Of a DNA stretch of 25,521 bases, positions 1 to 7,579 are shown one piece after another. Every line of letters begins with the position of its first letter. Position 1 is the stretch's first letter. The notes beneath the pieces were generated by a model that was given only the letters and a program-made list of their open reading frames with translations, did no database searches and was not told the DNA's origin. The position numbers were made by a program, and so were the translations under genes. The DNA is from an uncultured Chlamydiae bacterium (lineage in GTDB: Bacteria > Chlamydiota > Chlamydiia > Chlamydiales > SM23-39): assembly GCA_903889795.1 (NCBI GenBank), contig CAISYW010000014.1, positions 1-25,521 of the forward strand. Reading direction: 5' to 3'.

Positions 1-3
1 ATC

Positions 4-41
4 GATGAGCCGTTCATCGCGGTCAGGCAAAACGGCTCATC
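4..41. repeat. Perfect 11-bp stem-loop ahead of the helicase gene
   Basis: GATGAGCCGTT (4-14) and AACGGCTCATC (31-41) are exact inverted repeats around a 16-nt loop that contains GCGGTCAGG, close to the GGTCAT repeats at 1507-1646. No T-tract follows and the helicase ribosome binding site (AAAGGA, 42-47) begins at once. It may be an operator, a 5'-UTR structure or the end of an upstream transcription unit; the sequence does not decide between these. Confidence 0.6.
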
Positions 42-53
42 AAAGGAACATTT

Positions 54-1514
54 ATGGATAAGCCCATTATACCAGAAGATCCCATTTCTTCGACCTCCGA
101 TACCCTGGAGGAAAAATCAAAAAAACGCGCTGGCGAGTTGAAAGCCTCGGCCGCTGCGGCTGCGCCAAAAGCCGAACACAAAAATAAACAAATCTCTATT
201 TCCGAACAGGAGAAAACGGCCCTTGAAGCCGCTATCGTAGAAGAATTAAACCGCACTCTTGCGATCGTTCACACATCGAGCACCTATGTCTTGATCGAAA
301 AAGACGAAACGGAATTTGTTTTAGATTCAAGAACATCCCTATTGGTTCTCTATGAAAATCAGGTTATTCACGAGCTCTCATGCGAAAATGGTAAAAAAAT
401 TACCAAATCTCATGTATGGCTGAAAAGCCCTAACCGCCGCACATTCCGCAATATCGTATTCAATCCCATGATTGCCGGCCATTACGAGGGAAATTTCAAC
501 ATTTGGAAAGGGTTCGCCGTCAAACCGATTCAAGGTGATTGCTCCCTTTTCTGGGATCATGTCGAGAACATCGTCTGCAATGGGAGAAAACCGCACTACA
601 TCTATGTCAGAAAATGGCTGGCGCATTTAATCCAAAAGCCATGGATCATCGCGACAGCTCTCGTCCTCCGCGGCAAACAGGGAACAGGCAAAGGAACGTT
701 TGCTCATGCGCTTGGCAAGCTGCTCGGCGCTCATTATGCTCCATTGTCTACCCTGGACCAGATCCTCGGCCGGTTCAATTCCCATTTGAAGAATGCGATT
801 TTGATTTTTGCCGATGAGGCGATCTGGGGCGGCAATAAAAGAGAGGTCGGCGCTCTGAAAGCATTGATTACTGAGCCGAAGCTTTTCATCGAAGCTAAAG
901 GAAAGGATGGCTATTGGATCGACAATTTTAAGCATTTGATCGTCAGCAGCAATGAAGATTGGGCGGTCCATCTCGATCCCGACGATCGCAGATTTTTCGT
1001 TCTCGATATCTCAGCCGATCGAAAAGAAGATTTCGAATATTTCGGCAAAATCCAAAAGCAGCTTGAAAACGGCGGATATGAAGCGCTTATGTACGATCTT
1101 TTGCATGAGGATTTGGCTGAATTCGATCCAAAAGTCATGCCGGAAAATTATGCTGGCTTCGATATGAAACTGGAAAGCGCTTCGAGCATTGATCGATTTG
1201 TTCATACTTCTCTGAAAGAAGGCTGCTGGGATCACGCCAATGCTGGTCCTTCAGAGACTCTTAAAGATCTTCCAATCGATCGATTCTACGATCACTATAA
1301 AACTTGGTGCGAACGGGAAAAGCAAACTGTGCTTCGAAAAGAACAGGTCGGCAAAAGGCTAAGAGCGCTCATTCCGGAGATGAAAACAAAAAGAACTCCG
1401 CGGGAAGAAAATCCGACAAGACCGGTAATTTATATTTTTCCTCCTATCGAAGAATGCCGTATTTCATTTGAAAAATTCTACAAACAGAGTTCGGAAATCT
1501 GGGAATGGTCATAG
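54..1514 (+). CDS. Phage/plasmid-type SF3-like helicase (DUF5906/D5-like ATPase)
   Basis: Probable replicative helicase of a mobile element, 486 aa. A Lys/Glu/Ala-rich N-terminus (about residues 1-60) precedes a central ATPase domain. The Walker A loop is GKQGTGKGT at residues 207-215. The Walker B strand is AILIFADEA at 248-256 with acidic D254-E255. The sensor/motif C segment HLIVSSNEDW and the arginine-finger-like DPDDRRFF follow near 295-320. This order is that of DUF5906 helicases, which in phages, plasmids and satellites work with or are fused to primases. The start has a good ribosome binding site (AAAGGA, spacing 6). The last codons lie inside the 9-bp repeat cluster that begins at 1507. 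A CHC2/TOPRIM primase follows 142 bp downstream on the same strand, so the two probably form one replication module. The substrate and mobile-element type are inferred, not shown. Confidence 0.85.
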   Translation: MDKPIIPEDPISSTSDTLEEKSKKRAGELKASAAAAAPKAEHKNKQISISEQEKTALEAAIVEELNRTLAIVHTSSTYVLIEKDETEFVLDSRTSLLVLYENQVIHELSCENGKKITKSHVWLKSPNRRTFRNIVFNPMIAGHYEGNFNIWKGFAVKPIQGDCSLFWDHVENIVCNGRKPHYIYVRKWLAHLIQKPWIIATALVLRGKQGTGKGTFAHALGKLLGAHYAPLSTLDQILGRFNSHLKNAILIFADEAIWGGNKREVGALKALITEPKLFIEAKGKDGYWIDNFKHLIVSSNEDWAVHLDPDDRRFFVLDISADRKEDFEYFGKIQKQLENGGYEALMYDLLHEDLAEFDPKVMPENYAGFDMKLESASSIDRFVHTSLKEGCWDHANAGPSETLKDLPIDRFYDHYKTWCEREKQTVLRKEQVGKRLRALIPEMKTKRTPREENPTRPVIYIFPPIEECRISFEKFYKQSSEIWEWS

Positions 1515-1646
1515 CGGTCATGGCGGTCATGACAAAACTTAGATCTACGCAAGATAAACACAGTTTGCACCACAGCAAAATTATAAAATCTTTCAGCGTT
1601 GTGAACTTTTACGATGACATCCATGACCGCTATGACCGCCGATGAC
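1507..1646. repeat. Symmetric GGTCAT 9-bp repeat cluster, candidate origin (iterons)
   Basis: The left arm (1507-1533) is three tandem 9-mers: GGTCATAGC, GGTCATGGC and GGTCATGAC. The right arm (about 1613-1646) holds the same units in inverted orientation. A 17-bp core, GGTCATAGCGGTCATGG (1507-1523), is repeated exactly as its reverse complement at 1621-1637. About 97 bp of AT-richer DNA lies between the cores. Repeated 9-mers beside AT-rich DNA, between helicase and primase genes, are what iteron origins of plasmids and phage satellites look like. Origin function is inferred; an autoregulatory operator is the main alternative. Confidence 0.6.
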
Positions 1647-1656
1647 GGAGAGCTGC

Positions 1657-2685
1657 ATGAACCTATTGGATTTAGCAAAGGAATTAGGGCTTGATCCGCG
1701 TAAAACGTCGGCAAGCCATGGCGGAGAGTATCACTGCCCCTGCCCCAGCTGCGGAGGTAATGATCGGTTTATGTTCTGGCCTGAAGATGACCGCTACTGG
1801 TGCCGTCAGTGCAATTCCAAGGGAGACGCCATCCAATTTTGCAGAGATTTTCTTGGGCTGTCTTTTCAAGCCGCATGCATGAAAGCGCAGAAAAACTCTG
1901 CAAACTCTAACTCTCAATCCAGATTTAAACCTGCCGATACTTCCTCAATTCGAGAGCCTTCCGGATCATGGAAAGATAAAGCCAGGCATTTTTCAGATAC
2001 CGCTCATCAACGCCTTCTGATCGATAAAACAGCGATGGGACTGGTCGTCCAAAGAGGATTATCTTTCAATTCGATCCAGCAATATCGGCTTGGATGGAAT
2101 CCGATCAAGGCATTTCATCGGCGCTCGGATTGGGGGCTGAAAGAAACGGAAAATCGCAAATGGATATGTCTGCCTGCGGGAATCGTCATTCCTATCTTGG
2201 AAAACAGTCAAATTCAAAAGCTCAAAATTCGAAAATCCGAATGGAAAGAAGGCAATTTCTATGGCAAATACTACGAAGTGCCCGGCAGCTCGAACATGAT
2301 CCCGATTTTCGGCGATCCATCGATTCCCATATGTATCGTTGTCGAAGCGGAATTCGATGCTATGCTTGTCATTCAGGAAGCCGGAGATCTTTGCAATTGC
2401 ATCGCTATAGGCGGCGCTCAAAAAAGGCCGGATCTCTCCACCCAGCAATGGCTTGTCAGTAAAAAACTTCTTCTATTCGCTTTGGATTTCGATGTAGCAG
2501 GCAAAAAAGAATACTTCTATTGGCATGAGTCATATCCGAACTTGGAGCCTTGGCCTGTTCCAGAAGAAAAAAGTCCGGGAGATTTTTTTGTAAAAGGTGG
2601 CAGCTTGAGAATGTGGATATCATCCGGATTGAAATTGCTGCAAAATCATGAATTGCTTGAAGACAGCCGCCATCAAAGATTATGA
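1657..2685 (+). CDS. DNA primase (CHC2 zinc finger plus TOPRIM)
   Basis: Element-encoded primase of 342 aa that should make RNA primers at the fork opened by the upstream helicase. The N-terminal CHC2-type zinc finger has Cys at 27, 29, 32, 49 and 52 (CPCPSCGGNDRF, then YWCRQCNSKGDA). The TOPRIM metal-binding core is VEAEFDAM at 229-236 and LDFDVAGK at 276-283, with D277 and D279 as likely metal ligands. Two in-frame ATGs exist. I chose 1657 over 1642 because GGAGAG (1647-1652) is well spaced for it and the earlier ATG lies inside the inverted repeat. It is shorter than chromosomal DnaG and lacks a DnaB-binding C-domain, as expected for a mobile-element primase. A 29-bp gap to the next gene suggests co-transcription. 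Confidence 0.88.
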   Translation: MNLLDLAKELGLDPRKTSASHGGEYHCPCPSCGGNDRFMFWPEDDRYWCRQCNSKGDAIQFCRDFLGLSFQAACMKAQKNSANSNSQSRFKPADTSSIREPSGSWKDKARHFSDTAHQRLLIDKTAMGLVVQRGLSFNSIQQYRLGWNPIKAFHRRSDWGLKETENRKWICLPAGIVIPILENSQIQKLKIRKSEWKEGNFYGKYYEVPGSSNMIPIFGDPSIPICIVVEAEFDAMLVIQEAGDLCNCIAIGGAQKRPDLSTQQWLVSKKLLLFALDFDVAGKKEYFYWHESYPNLEPWPVPEEKSPGDFFVKGGSLRMWISSGLKLLQNHELLEDSRHQRL

Positions 2686-2714
2686 TATTTTGACGAACAG
2701 CTTGGACGTGCAGA

Positions 2715-4172
2715 TTGGAATCTTTGGAATTTCAAAATTTAGTGAAGCATCTGGCGAGTCTGCGCCAAGAAACAGAATGGCTGGAATTCAAACACAACAA
2801 TGAAAATCCCAATGAAATCGGCGAGTATATTTCCGCTCTCTCGAATAGCGCAGCTTTGGTCGGACGGTATAACGCTTATATTTTATGGGGCATTGAAGAT
2901 GCAACCGGACGAATCATCGGAACAAGCTTTCGTCCGAACGAAACAAAAGTAAAAGGCCAAGAGCTGGAAAGCTGGCTCACGTGTCTTCTCGATCCGCAAA
3001 TCGATCTCCGAATTCATGAAGGAGAAGTCGACGGCAATCATATGGTCTTATTTGAATTCGCGCCCGCTACCCATCGCCCAATACGCTTCAATGGCGAGGA
3101 ATTCATCAGGGTAGGAACTTATAAGAAAAAGCTCAAGAACTGTCCGGAAAAAGAAAGAGATCTAGGGCGCATATTGGACCAAATTGCTTTTGAGAAGGGC
3201 ATCGCGAAGAAAAATGTTCCTGCGGATCAAATCCCATCTCTTCTCGATTGCCCCGCCTATTTCGACCTCTTGAAACTGCCTTATCCCGAAAACAGATCCG
3301 CGATACTTGAGAGGTTTGTTTCGGAAAAACTGATTTCTCAGTCGGATGGCGGAAGTTACGACATTTCCAACCTGGGAGCCATTCTTTTTGCTAAGAATCT
3401 GGAGAGTTTCGACCGGCTCGCTAGAAAAACACTCCGGATCATTTTCTATCGCGGCGATAGCCGGATGGAAACGATCAAAGAATACGAAGTGAAAAAAGGT
3501 TATGCGCTAGGATTCGAAGAAGCGGCAGCTTACATCAACGATCAACTTCCTCAAAATGAACATATCGTCGAAGCTTTTCGCGAGGAAGTGCGCATGTATC
3601 CAAAAATCGCCGTCCGAGAATTGTTGGCGAATGCCTTGATTCACCAAGATTTCAATGTTATCGGAGCTGGCCCCATGGTGGAAATTTTTGCGAATCGGGT
3701 CGAAATCTCAAATCCAGGACTGCCTTTAATCGACACTCTTCGCTTTATTGACGAAACGCCAAAATCCCGCAACGAGATATTGGCGCGGTTGATGCGCAGG
3801 CTGAGTCTTTGCGAAGAACGCGGATCTGGCGTCGATAAAGTCATCTTTCATATCGAATTGTTCCAGCTGCCAGCGCCCGATTTCCGAAAAACCGCTCAAA
3901 GCACAATTGCCGTTTTGTATGGACCAAGACAGCTAAAAGAAATGGATTCCAAGGAACGGACCCGAGCTGCCTACCAACATGCTTGCCTTCAGCTCGTCAG
4001 CGGTAAAAAGATGACGAACGAGTCTTTGCGAAAACGCTTAGGAATCAAAACATCCAGCTATTCCCTAGCCTCTCGCATCATTCGTGATGCGATGCAAGAG
4101 AAGCTAGTAAAGCCTCAAGGTGACAAGGTTGGCGCCGGCAAAAGCGCATTCTATCTTCCATTTTGGGCGTAG
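2715..4172 (+). CDS. AlbA_2 / Schlafen-like ATP-binding transcriptional regulator
   Basis: 485-aa protein of the AlbA_2 (formerly AAA_4) family. The N-terminal domain has the TEWLEFKHN motif (20-28). The C-terminal half holds a GHKL-type ATP-binding region: ELLANALIHQDF (302-313) with N306 and D312, then FANRVEISNPG (325-335). ERGSGVDKV follows, and the end looks like a winged helix. Family members are usually annotated as regulators or RNA/DNA-binding ATPases in mobile elements, and some take part in defence. The frame opens only after a stop at 2691-2693, and no ATG occurs near the conserved start, so TTG at 2715 (or TTG at 2724) must initiate. It lies 29 bp behind the primase gene, implying co-transcription with the replication module. 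Biochemical role unknown. Confidence 0.85.
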   Translation: MESLEFQNLVKHLASLRQETEWLEFKHNNENPNEIGEYISALSNSAALVGRYNAYILWGIEDATGRIIGTSFRPNETKVKGQELESWLTCLLDPQIDLRIHEGEVDGNHMVLFEFAPATHRPIRFNGEEFIRVGTYKKKLKNCPEKERDLGRILDQIAFEKGIAKKNVPADQIPSLLDCPAYFDLLKLPYPENRSAILERFVSEKLISQSDGGSYDISNLGAILFAKNLESFDRLARKTLRIIFYRGDSRMETIKEYEVKKGYALGFEEAAAYINDQLPQNEHIVEAFREEVRMYPKIAVRELLANALIHQDFNVIGAGPMVEIFANRVEISNPGLPLIDTLRFIDETPKSRNEILARLMRRLSLCEERGSGVDKVIFHIELFQLPAPDFRKTAQSTIAVLYGPRQLKEMDSKERTRAAYQHACLQLVSGKKMTNESLRKRLGIKTSSYSLASRIIRDAMQEKLVKPQGDKVGAGKSAFYLPFWA

Positions 4173-4243
4173 AAGCGATTATGCACACCTTTCCCGATTG
4201 CGGGGTGGATTTCACTCTAAATGTCTCATCATCAGTCATTTTT

Positions 4244-4264
4244 AATTGTGCACGAATTGTGCAC
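4244..4264. repeat. Tandem AATTGTGCAC repeats
   Basis: AATTGTGCAC occurs at 4244-4253 and again at 4255-4264, an 11-bp period close to one helical turn. GTGCAC is itself palindromic, so the pair can also form a hairpin with loop GAATT. It lies in the 296-bp gap after the AlbA_2 gene and upstream of the next promoter. A regulator binding site is plausible but unproven. Confidence 0.45.
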
Positions 4265-4368
4265 AGACTTTTGGTGTGCGACAAAAAACAAACGCAACCA
4301 GCTAAAGATCAGCAATGTTTAATTACATACGAATTATAGCAACTCTCACAAGAACATCGATTGATGTT

Positions 4369-4396
4369 TTGAATGATTCAGCATTTAAAATAAAAT
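4369..4396 (+). promoter_or_regulatory. Candidate sigma70-type promoter for the 4469 gene
   Basis: TTGAAT (4369-4374) and TAAAAT (4391-4396) are separated by 16 bp in an AT-rich segment about 75 bp ahead of the gene at 4469. The rest of the 4173-4468 gap holds no coding signal that I can see. Confidence 0.4.
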
Positions 4397-4468
4397 ATAA
4401 ATTATTTATAGTAAGCATTTAGAAACGATTAGCCGCAAACCAATGGCCCATATTAAAAAGAGCGACGC

Positions 4469-5095
4469 ATGAACAAAAAACACGAAATAGAAAAAAGACA
4501 GCAAGAGATTGTCGCGGATGCGGCAAATCCAAAAAATGATCCTGAGCCTTTCCTAGAATGGAAGTACAAATTGAATGAAGAGACTGGAAACCGCGAGTTT
4601 CAATCGCTTGAACTATCAGACCGGAGCAAGATCGACCAACACAAACTCAAAGCAGCCCTGAAAAAAGCCACTGGGACCACCGATCCCGCAATAGCCGAAC
4701 AAATCTTAAATAATGCAGCGTATGGGATGACGGCGGAAAGACGAGATTCGAGACTGAACCAGGTTTCCTCCATGCTTCCCGCTTTACGGCCGAAAGATGA
4801 AACCGAAGCGATGCTACTGGGACAATTTCTGGCGCTGCAAGATTCAGGAACGAAATGCCTGAGGCTGGCCAACCTGCCAGAACAAGGGTTTTATCACGTC
4901 GAAAGACTGTTTCTGCTCGCCAATAAGCTTTTGAATACAGCCAACCAGACAATGCAGACTGTTTTGAAATACCGCTCCGGCGGGCAGCAAGTAGTGCAAG
5001 TCCTTCATGTTCACAACGAAGGTCAAGCAGTAGTGGCGCAAAATCTCTCCCACTCAACAACCCGGGAGGGGATGGGGAAAAATTTCGTAAATTGA
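4469..5095 (+). CDS. Conserved accessory protein of unknown function (GGQQ..HVHNEGQAVV type)
   Basis: 208 aa, hydrophilic, with no signal peptide or membrane segment. The C-terminal part carries RSGGQQVVQVLHVHNEGQ at roughly residues 170-187. I recognise this pattern from small proteins of mobile regions in Alphaproteobacteria and some intracellular bacteria, typically ending RHGG.Q.V.V.HVHVNEGGQAV and encoded next to a Cys/His-rich HGG-STGPKT protein, exactly as here (the next gene begins 15 bp downstream). Resemblance to small-terminase-like or other phage-derived proteins is only speculation. The start has AGAGCG as a weak ribosome binding site. The recurring gene pair is the best functional clue. 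Confidence 0.7.
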   Translation: MNKKHEIEKRQQEIVADAANPKNDPEPFLEWKYKLNEETGNREFQSLELSDRSKIDQHKLKAALKKATGTTDPAIAEQILNNAAYGMTAERRDSRLNQVSSMLPALRPKDETEAMLLGQFLALQDSGTKCLRLANLPEQGFYHVERLFLLANKLLNTANQTMQTVLKYRSGGQQVVQVLHVHNEGQAVVAQNLSHSTTREGMGKNFVN

Positions 5096-5110
5096 ACCTC
5101 ATGGATCATT

Positions 5111-5353
5111 GTGGCGCAGTGCACGGCAAAAAGTAAAAGATCGAAAGAGCGATGCCTCAAATGGGCCGTTCGAGGAAGGACGACTTGCCATATGCATGGC
5201 GGTTTATCTACAGGACCAAAAACAAAAGCGGGAAAAGAGCGCTCCCGGCGTGCTGTATTACGTCACGGTGGCCACACAAAAGAAGCGAAAATCTTGCATA
5301 GAGAAGCGATGACTTTGATTCGTCAAAGCAAAAATTTTCTTCAATTATTTTGA
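5111..5353 (+). CDS. Small Cys/His-rich HGG-STGPKT protein
   Basis: 80 aa. It begins with a probable zinc-binding cluster, QCTAKSKRSKERC then CHMHGG, with Cys at about residues 4 and 15 and Cys/His at 26-29. A basic STGPKTKAGKERSRRA stretch and an RHGGHTKEA motif follow. This is a recognised family of small proteins in phage-like and accessory regions, usually paired with the type of protein encoded just upstream. Function unknown; nucleic-acid binding is likely from the basic character. The start is GTG at 5111 (no ATG in frame), 15 bp after the previous stop, so translation is probably coupled. A decayed second copy of its 3' end lies at 6885-6952. Confidence 0.7.
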   Translation: MAQCTAKSKRSKERCLKWAVRGRTTCHMHGGLSTGPKTKAGKERSRRAVLRHGGHTKEAKILHREAMTLIRQSKNFLQLF

Positions 5354-5517
5354 AGATGAAGACCTCTCCCAAAACTCATCGATTTTTTGTTCGAAAAGAT
5401 ATAAACTTTTTTCCTATAGAAATGGCTCTATTTTAGTGATATGATTCTTGCTCAAAAAGACAGCCTCAAGTTGATTAAAACAGCATACGTTGCGTGCTTA
5501 CGCACCGGACCTAGCAC

Positions 5518-6015
5518 ATGAGATTACAAAAGCTTCATATTCAGCGCCTAACGAATAAAACCAAAGTGATTTTGTGCTTTGGATTGCTTATGATTAGCAT
5601 CGCTTTTTGTTCATTGAATTATCTAAAATCCAATCCTTCTCCTGTGAAATCGGTGTTTTTCGAAAATGCTCCACTGATTCAACTTAGAGGAACATTGAGT
5701 TATCATACGTTCGCCGGTCCTCCCAATTATGAAAGTATTACTCAAGGGGACATGCCTGAGCCTGCGTGGATTCTAAAACTGGATCGTGAATCTTCCCAAA
5801 AGATGTGGTCAAACCCAATCACGCAGTACACTCGTGAGCATTTTCCGGGCCTAGTGGGAGATGATTCTGTCCAACTGGCCATCGATCGATCTGATCAAGA
5901 GATGTCATCTTTTCAGGGAAAAACCATATCCATCGAAGGTTTTTTGGGGCCTTGGGAAACGTATCATGTCCACACTCCTTTTTTACTCGAGGTTGTAAAT
6001 ATTCATGAAAAATAA
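5518..6015 (+). CDS. DUF4431-like membrane-anchored protein
   Basis: 165 aa. Residues about 17-35 (VILCFGLLMISIAFCSLNY) form one hydrophobic segment after a basic N-terminus, so the rest is probably periplasmic. The soluble part reads LRGTLSYHTFAGPPNYESI, then GDMPEPAWILKLD, which matches the pattern of DUF4431 proteins (G.L....GPPNY...D..E..W.L.L). No good ribosome binding site precedes the ATG. Its end overlaps the next gene by 11 bp, which indicates translational coupling. DUF4431 has no fixed function that I can cite; the pairing with a muralytic-like protein suggests a protective or chaperone role, which is inference. A related fragment appears at 25418-25521. Confidence 0.65.
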   Translation: MRLQKLHIQRLTNKTKVILCFGLLMISIAFCSLNYLKSNPSPVKSVFFENAPLIQLRGTLSYHTFAGPPNYESITQGDMPEPAWILKLDRESSQKMWSNPITQYTREHFPGLVGDDSVQLAIDRSDQEMSSFQGKTISIEGFLGPWETYHVHTPFLLEVVNIHEK

Positions 6016-6775
6016 CAGTCCTGTCACTCATATCTGGATTCGAGCAGAAGGAGGTTCTAATCGATCGGTGATTTATTATGATCGTGAAGGGAACCAATTA
6101 ACTCGTTACCTCGATCCGAAAGCCAAAAATCCACCACGAGGTTCGAAATCGTGGCGGCATCAAAACCCTGGCAATATTTCAAGCCTTGGACCATTTGCGC
6201 ATGAACATGGGTCGATAGGATCGGCAAGTTATCCGGATCCAGATGATCCAGAAAAAATGCTGCATTTTGCCATTTTTCCAAGCTATGAAATCGGAAGAAA
6301 AGCAATGGCCTCTTTGCTAAAAACACAAAAATATATCGATTCGACATTACATGATTTTCCACGTCGTTACACAGGAATTATGTCAGCGAAAATCCCCGAT
6401 ACTAAAGCAGTAAGGGAATATAGAAAAAACTTACAAATAATATCGAAACTGGATCTGACACGAACGATTCGTTCGCTCAATGACCAAGAATACGAACAGT
6501 TTTTGAACGCCGTTCAGCGATGTGAAGGATGGTATCCTGGCGATGAAAAACTGATCGAGATTAAAAAAGTTGTGGGAGTGAAATGCAGCCACGGAAAGGC
6601 CATTGAGTTCTTAGTGGAAGACATAAACGGCATGAAGGAATGGGTCACAAAGGAAGCGGCCATTCTACTGGCTGAAGAAATGCGCTTATTGGCAGTAGTC
6701 GTTCATAGTCGATATGGAGCCTACCTCCGCGCTTGGCCTCATTGGCCAACACTTAAAAGCTTATTGACCCGCTAA
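6005..6775 (+). CDS. NPGNI-type muralytic-like / effector-like protein
   Basis: 256 aa with no signal peptide. After a short N-terminus comes WRHQNPGNISSLGPFA (51-66), then FAIFPSYEIGRKAM (about 89-102), then segments matching the tail of this family (YTG, L..L...EY..FL.A..R.EGW.PG, ending near 181). This NPGNI...G.FA.F.....G..A arrangement is seen in proteins annotated as phage structural P5-like or peptidoglycan-active and in secreted effectors. The C-terminal 60 residues (WVTKEAAILLAEE, GAYLRAWPHWP) resemble DUF3892-like tails. GAGGTTG upstream is an acceptable ribosome binding site. The 11-bp overlap with the DUF4431-like gene suggests a functional pair, possibly effector and immunity. 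Catalytic residues cannot be assigned with confidence. Confidence 0.55.
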   Translation: MKNNSPVTHIWIRAEGGSNRSVIYYDREGNQLTRYLDPKAKNPPRGSKSWRHQNPGNISSLGPFAHEHGSIGSASYPDPDDPEKMLHFAIFPSYEIGRKAMASLLKTQKYIDSTLHDFPRRYTGIMSAKIPDTKAVREYRKNLQIISKLDLTRTIRSLNDQEYEQFLNAVQRCEGWYPGDEKLIEIKKVVGVKCSHGKAIEFLVEDINGMKEWVTKEAAILLAEEMRLLAVVVHSRYGAYLRAWPHWPTLKSLLTR

Positions 6776-6819
6776 TGCTTTAAACTATTTTCCGACAATG
6801 ACGATTCTTGCCACCAAGC

Positions 6820-6843
6820 AATGTTTCATGTTGCTGAAACATT
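6820..6843. terminator. 9-bp hairpin downstream of the NPGNI gene
   Basis: AATGTTTCA (6820-6828) pairs exactly with TGAAACATT (6835-6843) across a 6-nt loop, 45 bp after the stop of the upstream gene. There is no T-tract, so it may stabilise the 3' end of the mRNA or be a weak terminator. Confidence 0.35.
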
Positions 6844-6884
6844 CACCTGAGACGCCACCTCAGAGAAACTGTGATTCGTTCAAC

Positions 6885-6952
6885 AGAAAGCCTTGCATCG
6901 GGAAACAATGACTTTAATCCGTAAAAGCAAAGGTCTTCTACGCTGCCTTTGA
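6885..6952 (+). pseudogene. Decayed 3' end of a second HGG-STGPKT gene
   Basis: In one frame this reads KALHRETMTLIRKSKGLLRCL and a stop. It aligns with the last residues of the 5111-5353 protein (KILHREAMTLIRQSKNFLQLF). DNA similarity is clear across the segment, but the sequence before it has an in-frame stop and no start. It marks a duplication or insertion that separated two copies of this gene by the 5518-6775 pair. Confidence 0.65.
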
Positions 6953-6964
6953 GATACCTGTTTT

Positions 6965-7573
6965 TTAGGAACAGGATTGAAGTGTTTTGTCAGGAATAGA
7001 GATATCTTCTCCCCACCTTTTCATGAACCCAGGCACTTCAATATCGAAATAATCAAGAGCTCTGCCGACGCTGTGATTAACTATATCATCCAGAGACTGA
7101 GGTTTAGTATAAAATGCTGGTAACGGAGGCATGATTAACGCACCCATTTCAGTGACATTGGTCATCGCTCTCAGATGGCCCAGATGAAAAGGTGTTTCCC
7201 TAACCATCAAAAGAAGCTTTCTCCTTTCTTTAAGACAGACATCAGCGGCTCGGACGATCAGGTTCAGGCTCAGAGAATTAGATATGCATGAAAGAGTTTT
7301 GACTGAGCAAGGAGCGATAATCATGCCCATGGTTTTGAAGGAACCCGATGCTATCGAAGCGCTGAAGTGATCGATATCATAGACTACATCGGCGAGCGAT
7401 TTGAGCTCATTTAGGCTCATATCCACTTCATGGGACAGGCAAATGGCAGCTGCATCAGAAACGATCAAGTGGGTTTCAATCGACTCAATTTTTCTGAGCG
7501 CCTGAAGAATCCTGATTCCGTAAATGGTTCCGGAAGCACCAGTAATGCCTATAACCAGCCTTTTTTTATGCAT
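6965..7573 (-). CDS. ubiX: Flavin prenyltransferase UbiX/Pad1 family
   Basis: 202 aa. It should attach a dimethylallyl unit to FMN and supply prenyl-FMN, the cofactor of the UbiD decarboxylase encoded upstream in the same operon. The family signatures are all present: GITGASG (9-15), IASGSFKTMGMIIAPCS in the middle, the RETPFHLGHLRAM loop and the PPLPAFYTKPQS segment. Length is normal for the family. Start: ATG at 7573 with AGGAAG upstream, 6 bp behind the lpdD-like gene. The gene is last in the three-gene minus-strand operon. Since it accompanies UbiD and an LpdD-like subunit, it is better viewed as a pathway-specific Pad1/LpdB-type enzyme than as a ubiquinone gene. A 6-bp hairpin (CCTGTT/AACAGG, 6957-6975) overlaps its stop codon. 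Confidence 0.92.
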   Translation of the reverse strand: MHKKRLVIGITGASGTIYGIRILQALRKIESIETHLIVSDAAAICLSHEVDMSLNELKSLADVVYDIDHFSASIASGSFKTMGMIIAPCSVKTLSCISNSLSLNLIVRAADVCLKERRKLLLMVRETPFHLGHLRAMTNVTEMGALIMPPLPAFYTKPQSLDDIVNHSVGRALDYFDIEVPGFMKRWGEDISIPDKTLQSCS

Positions 7574-7579
7574 AGTTAA

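Noticed and set aside
4647..5102. Minus-strand 151-aa frame opposite the 4469 gene
   Set aside because: It lies wholly antisense to a gene with conserved motifs and has no motif of its own.
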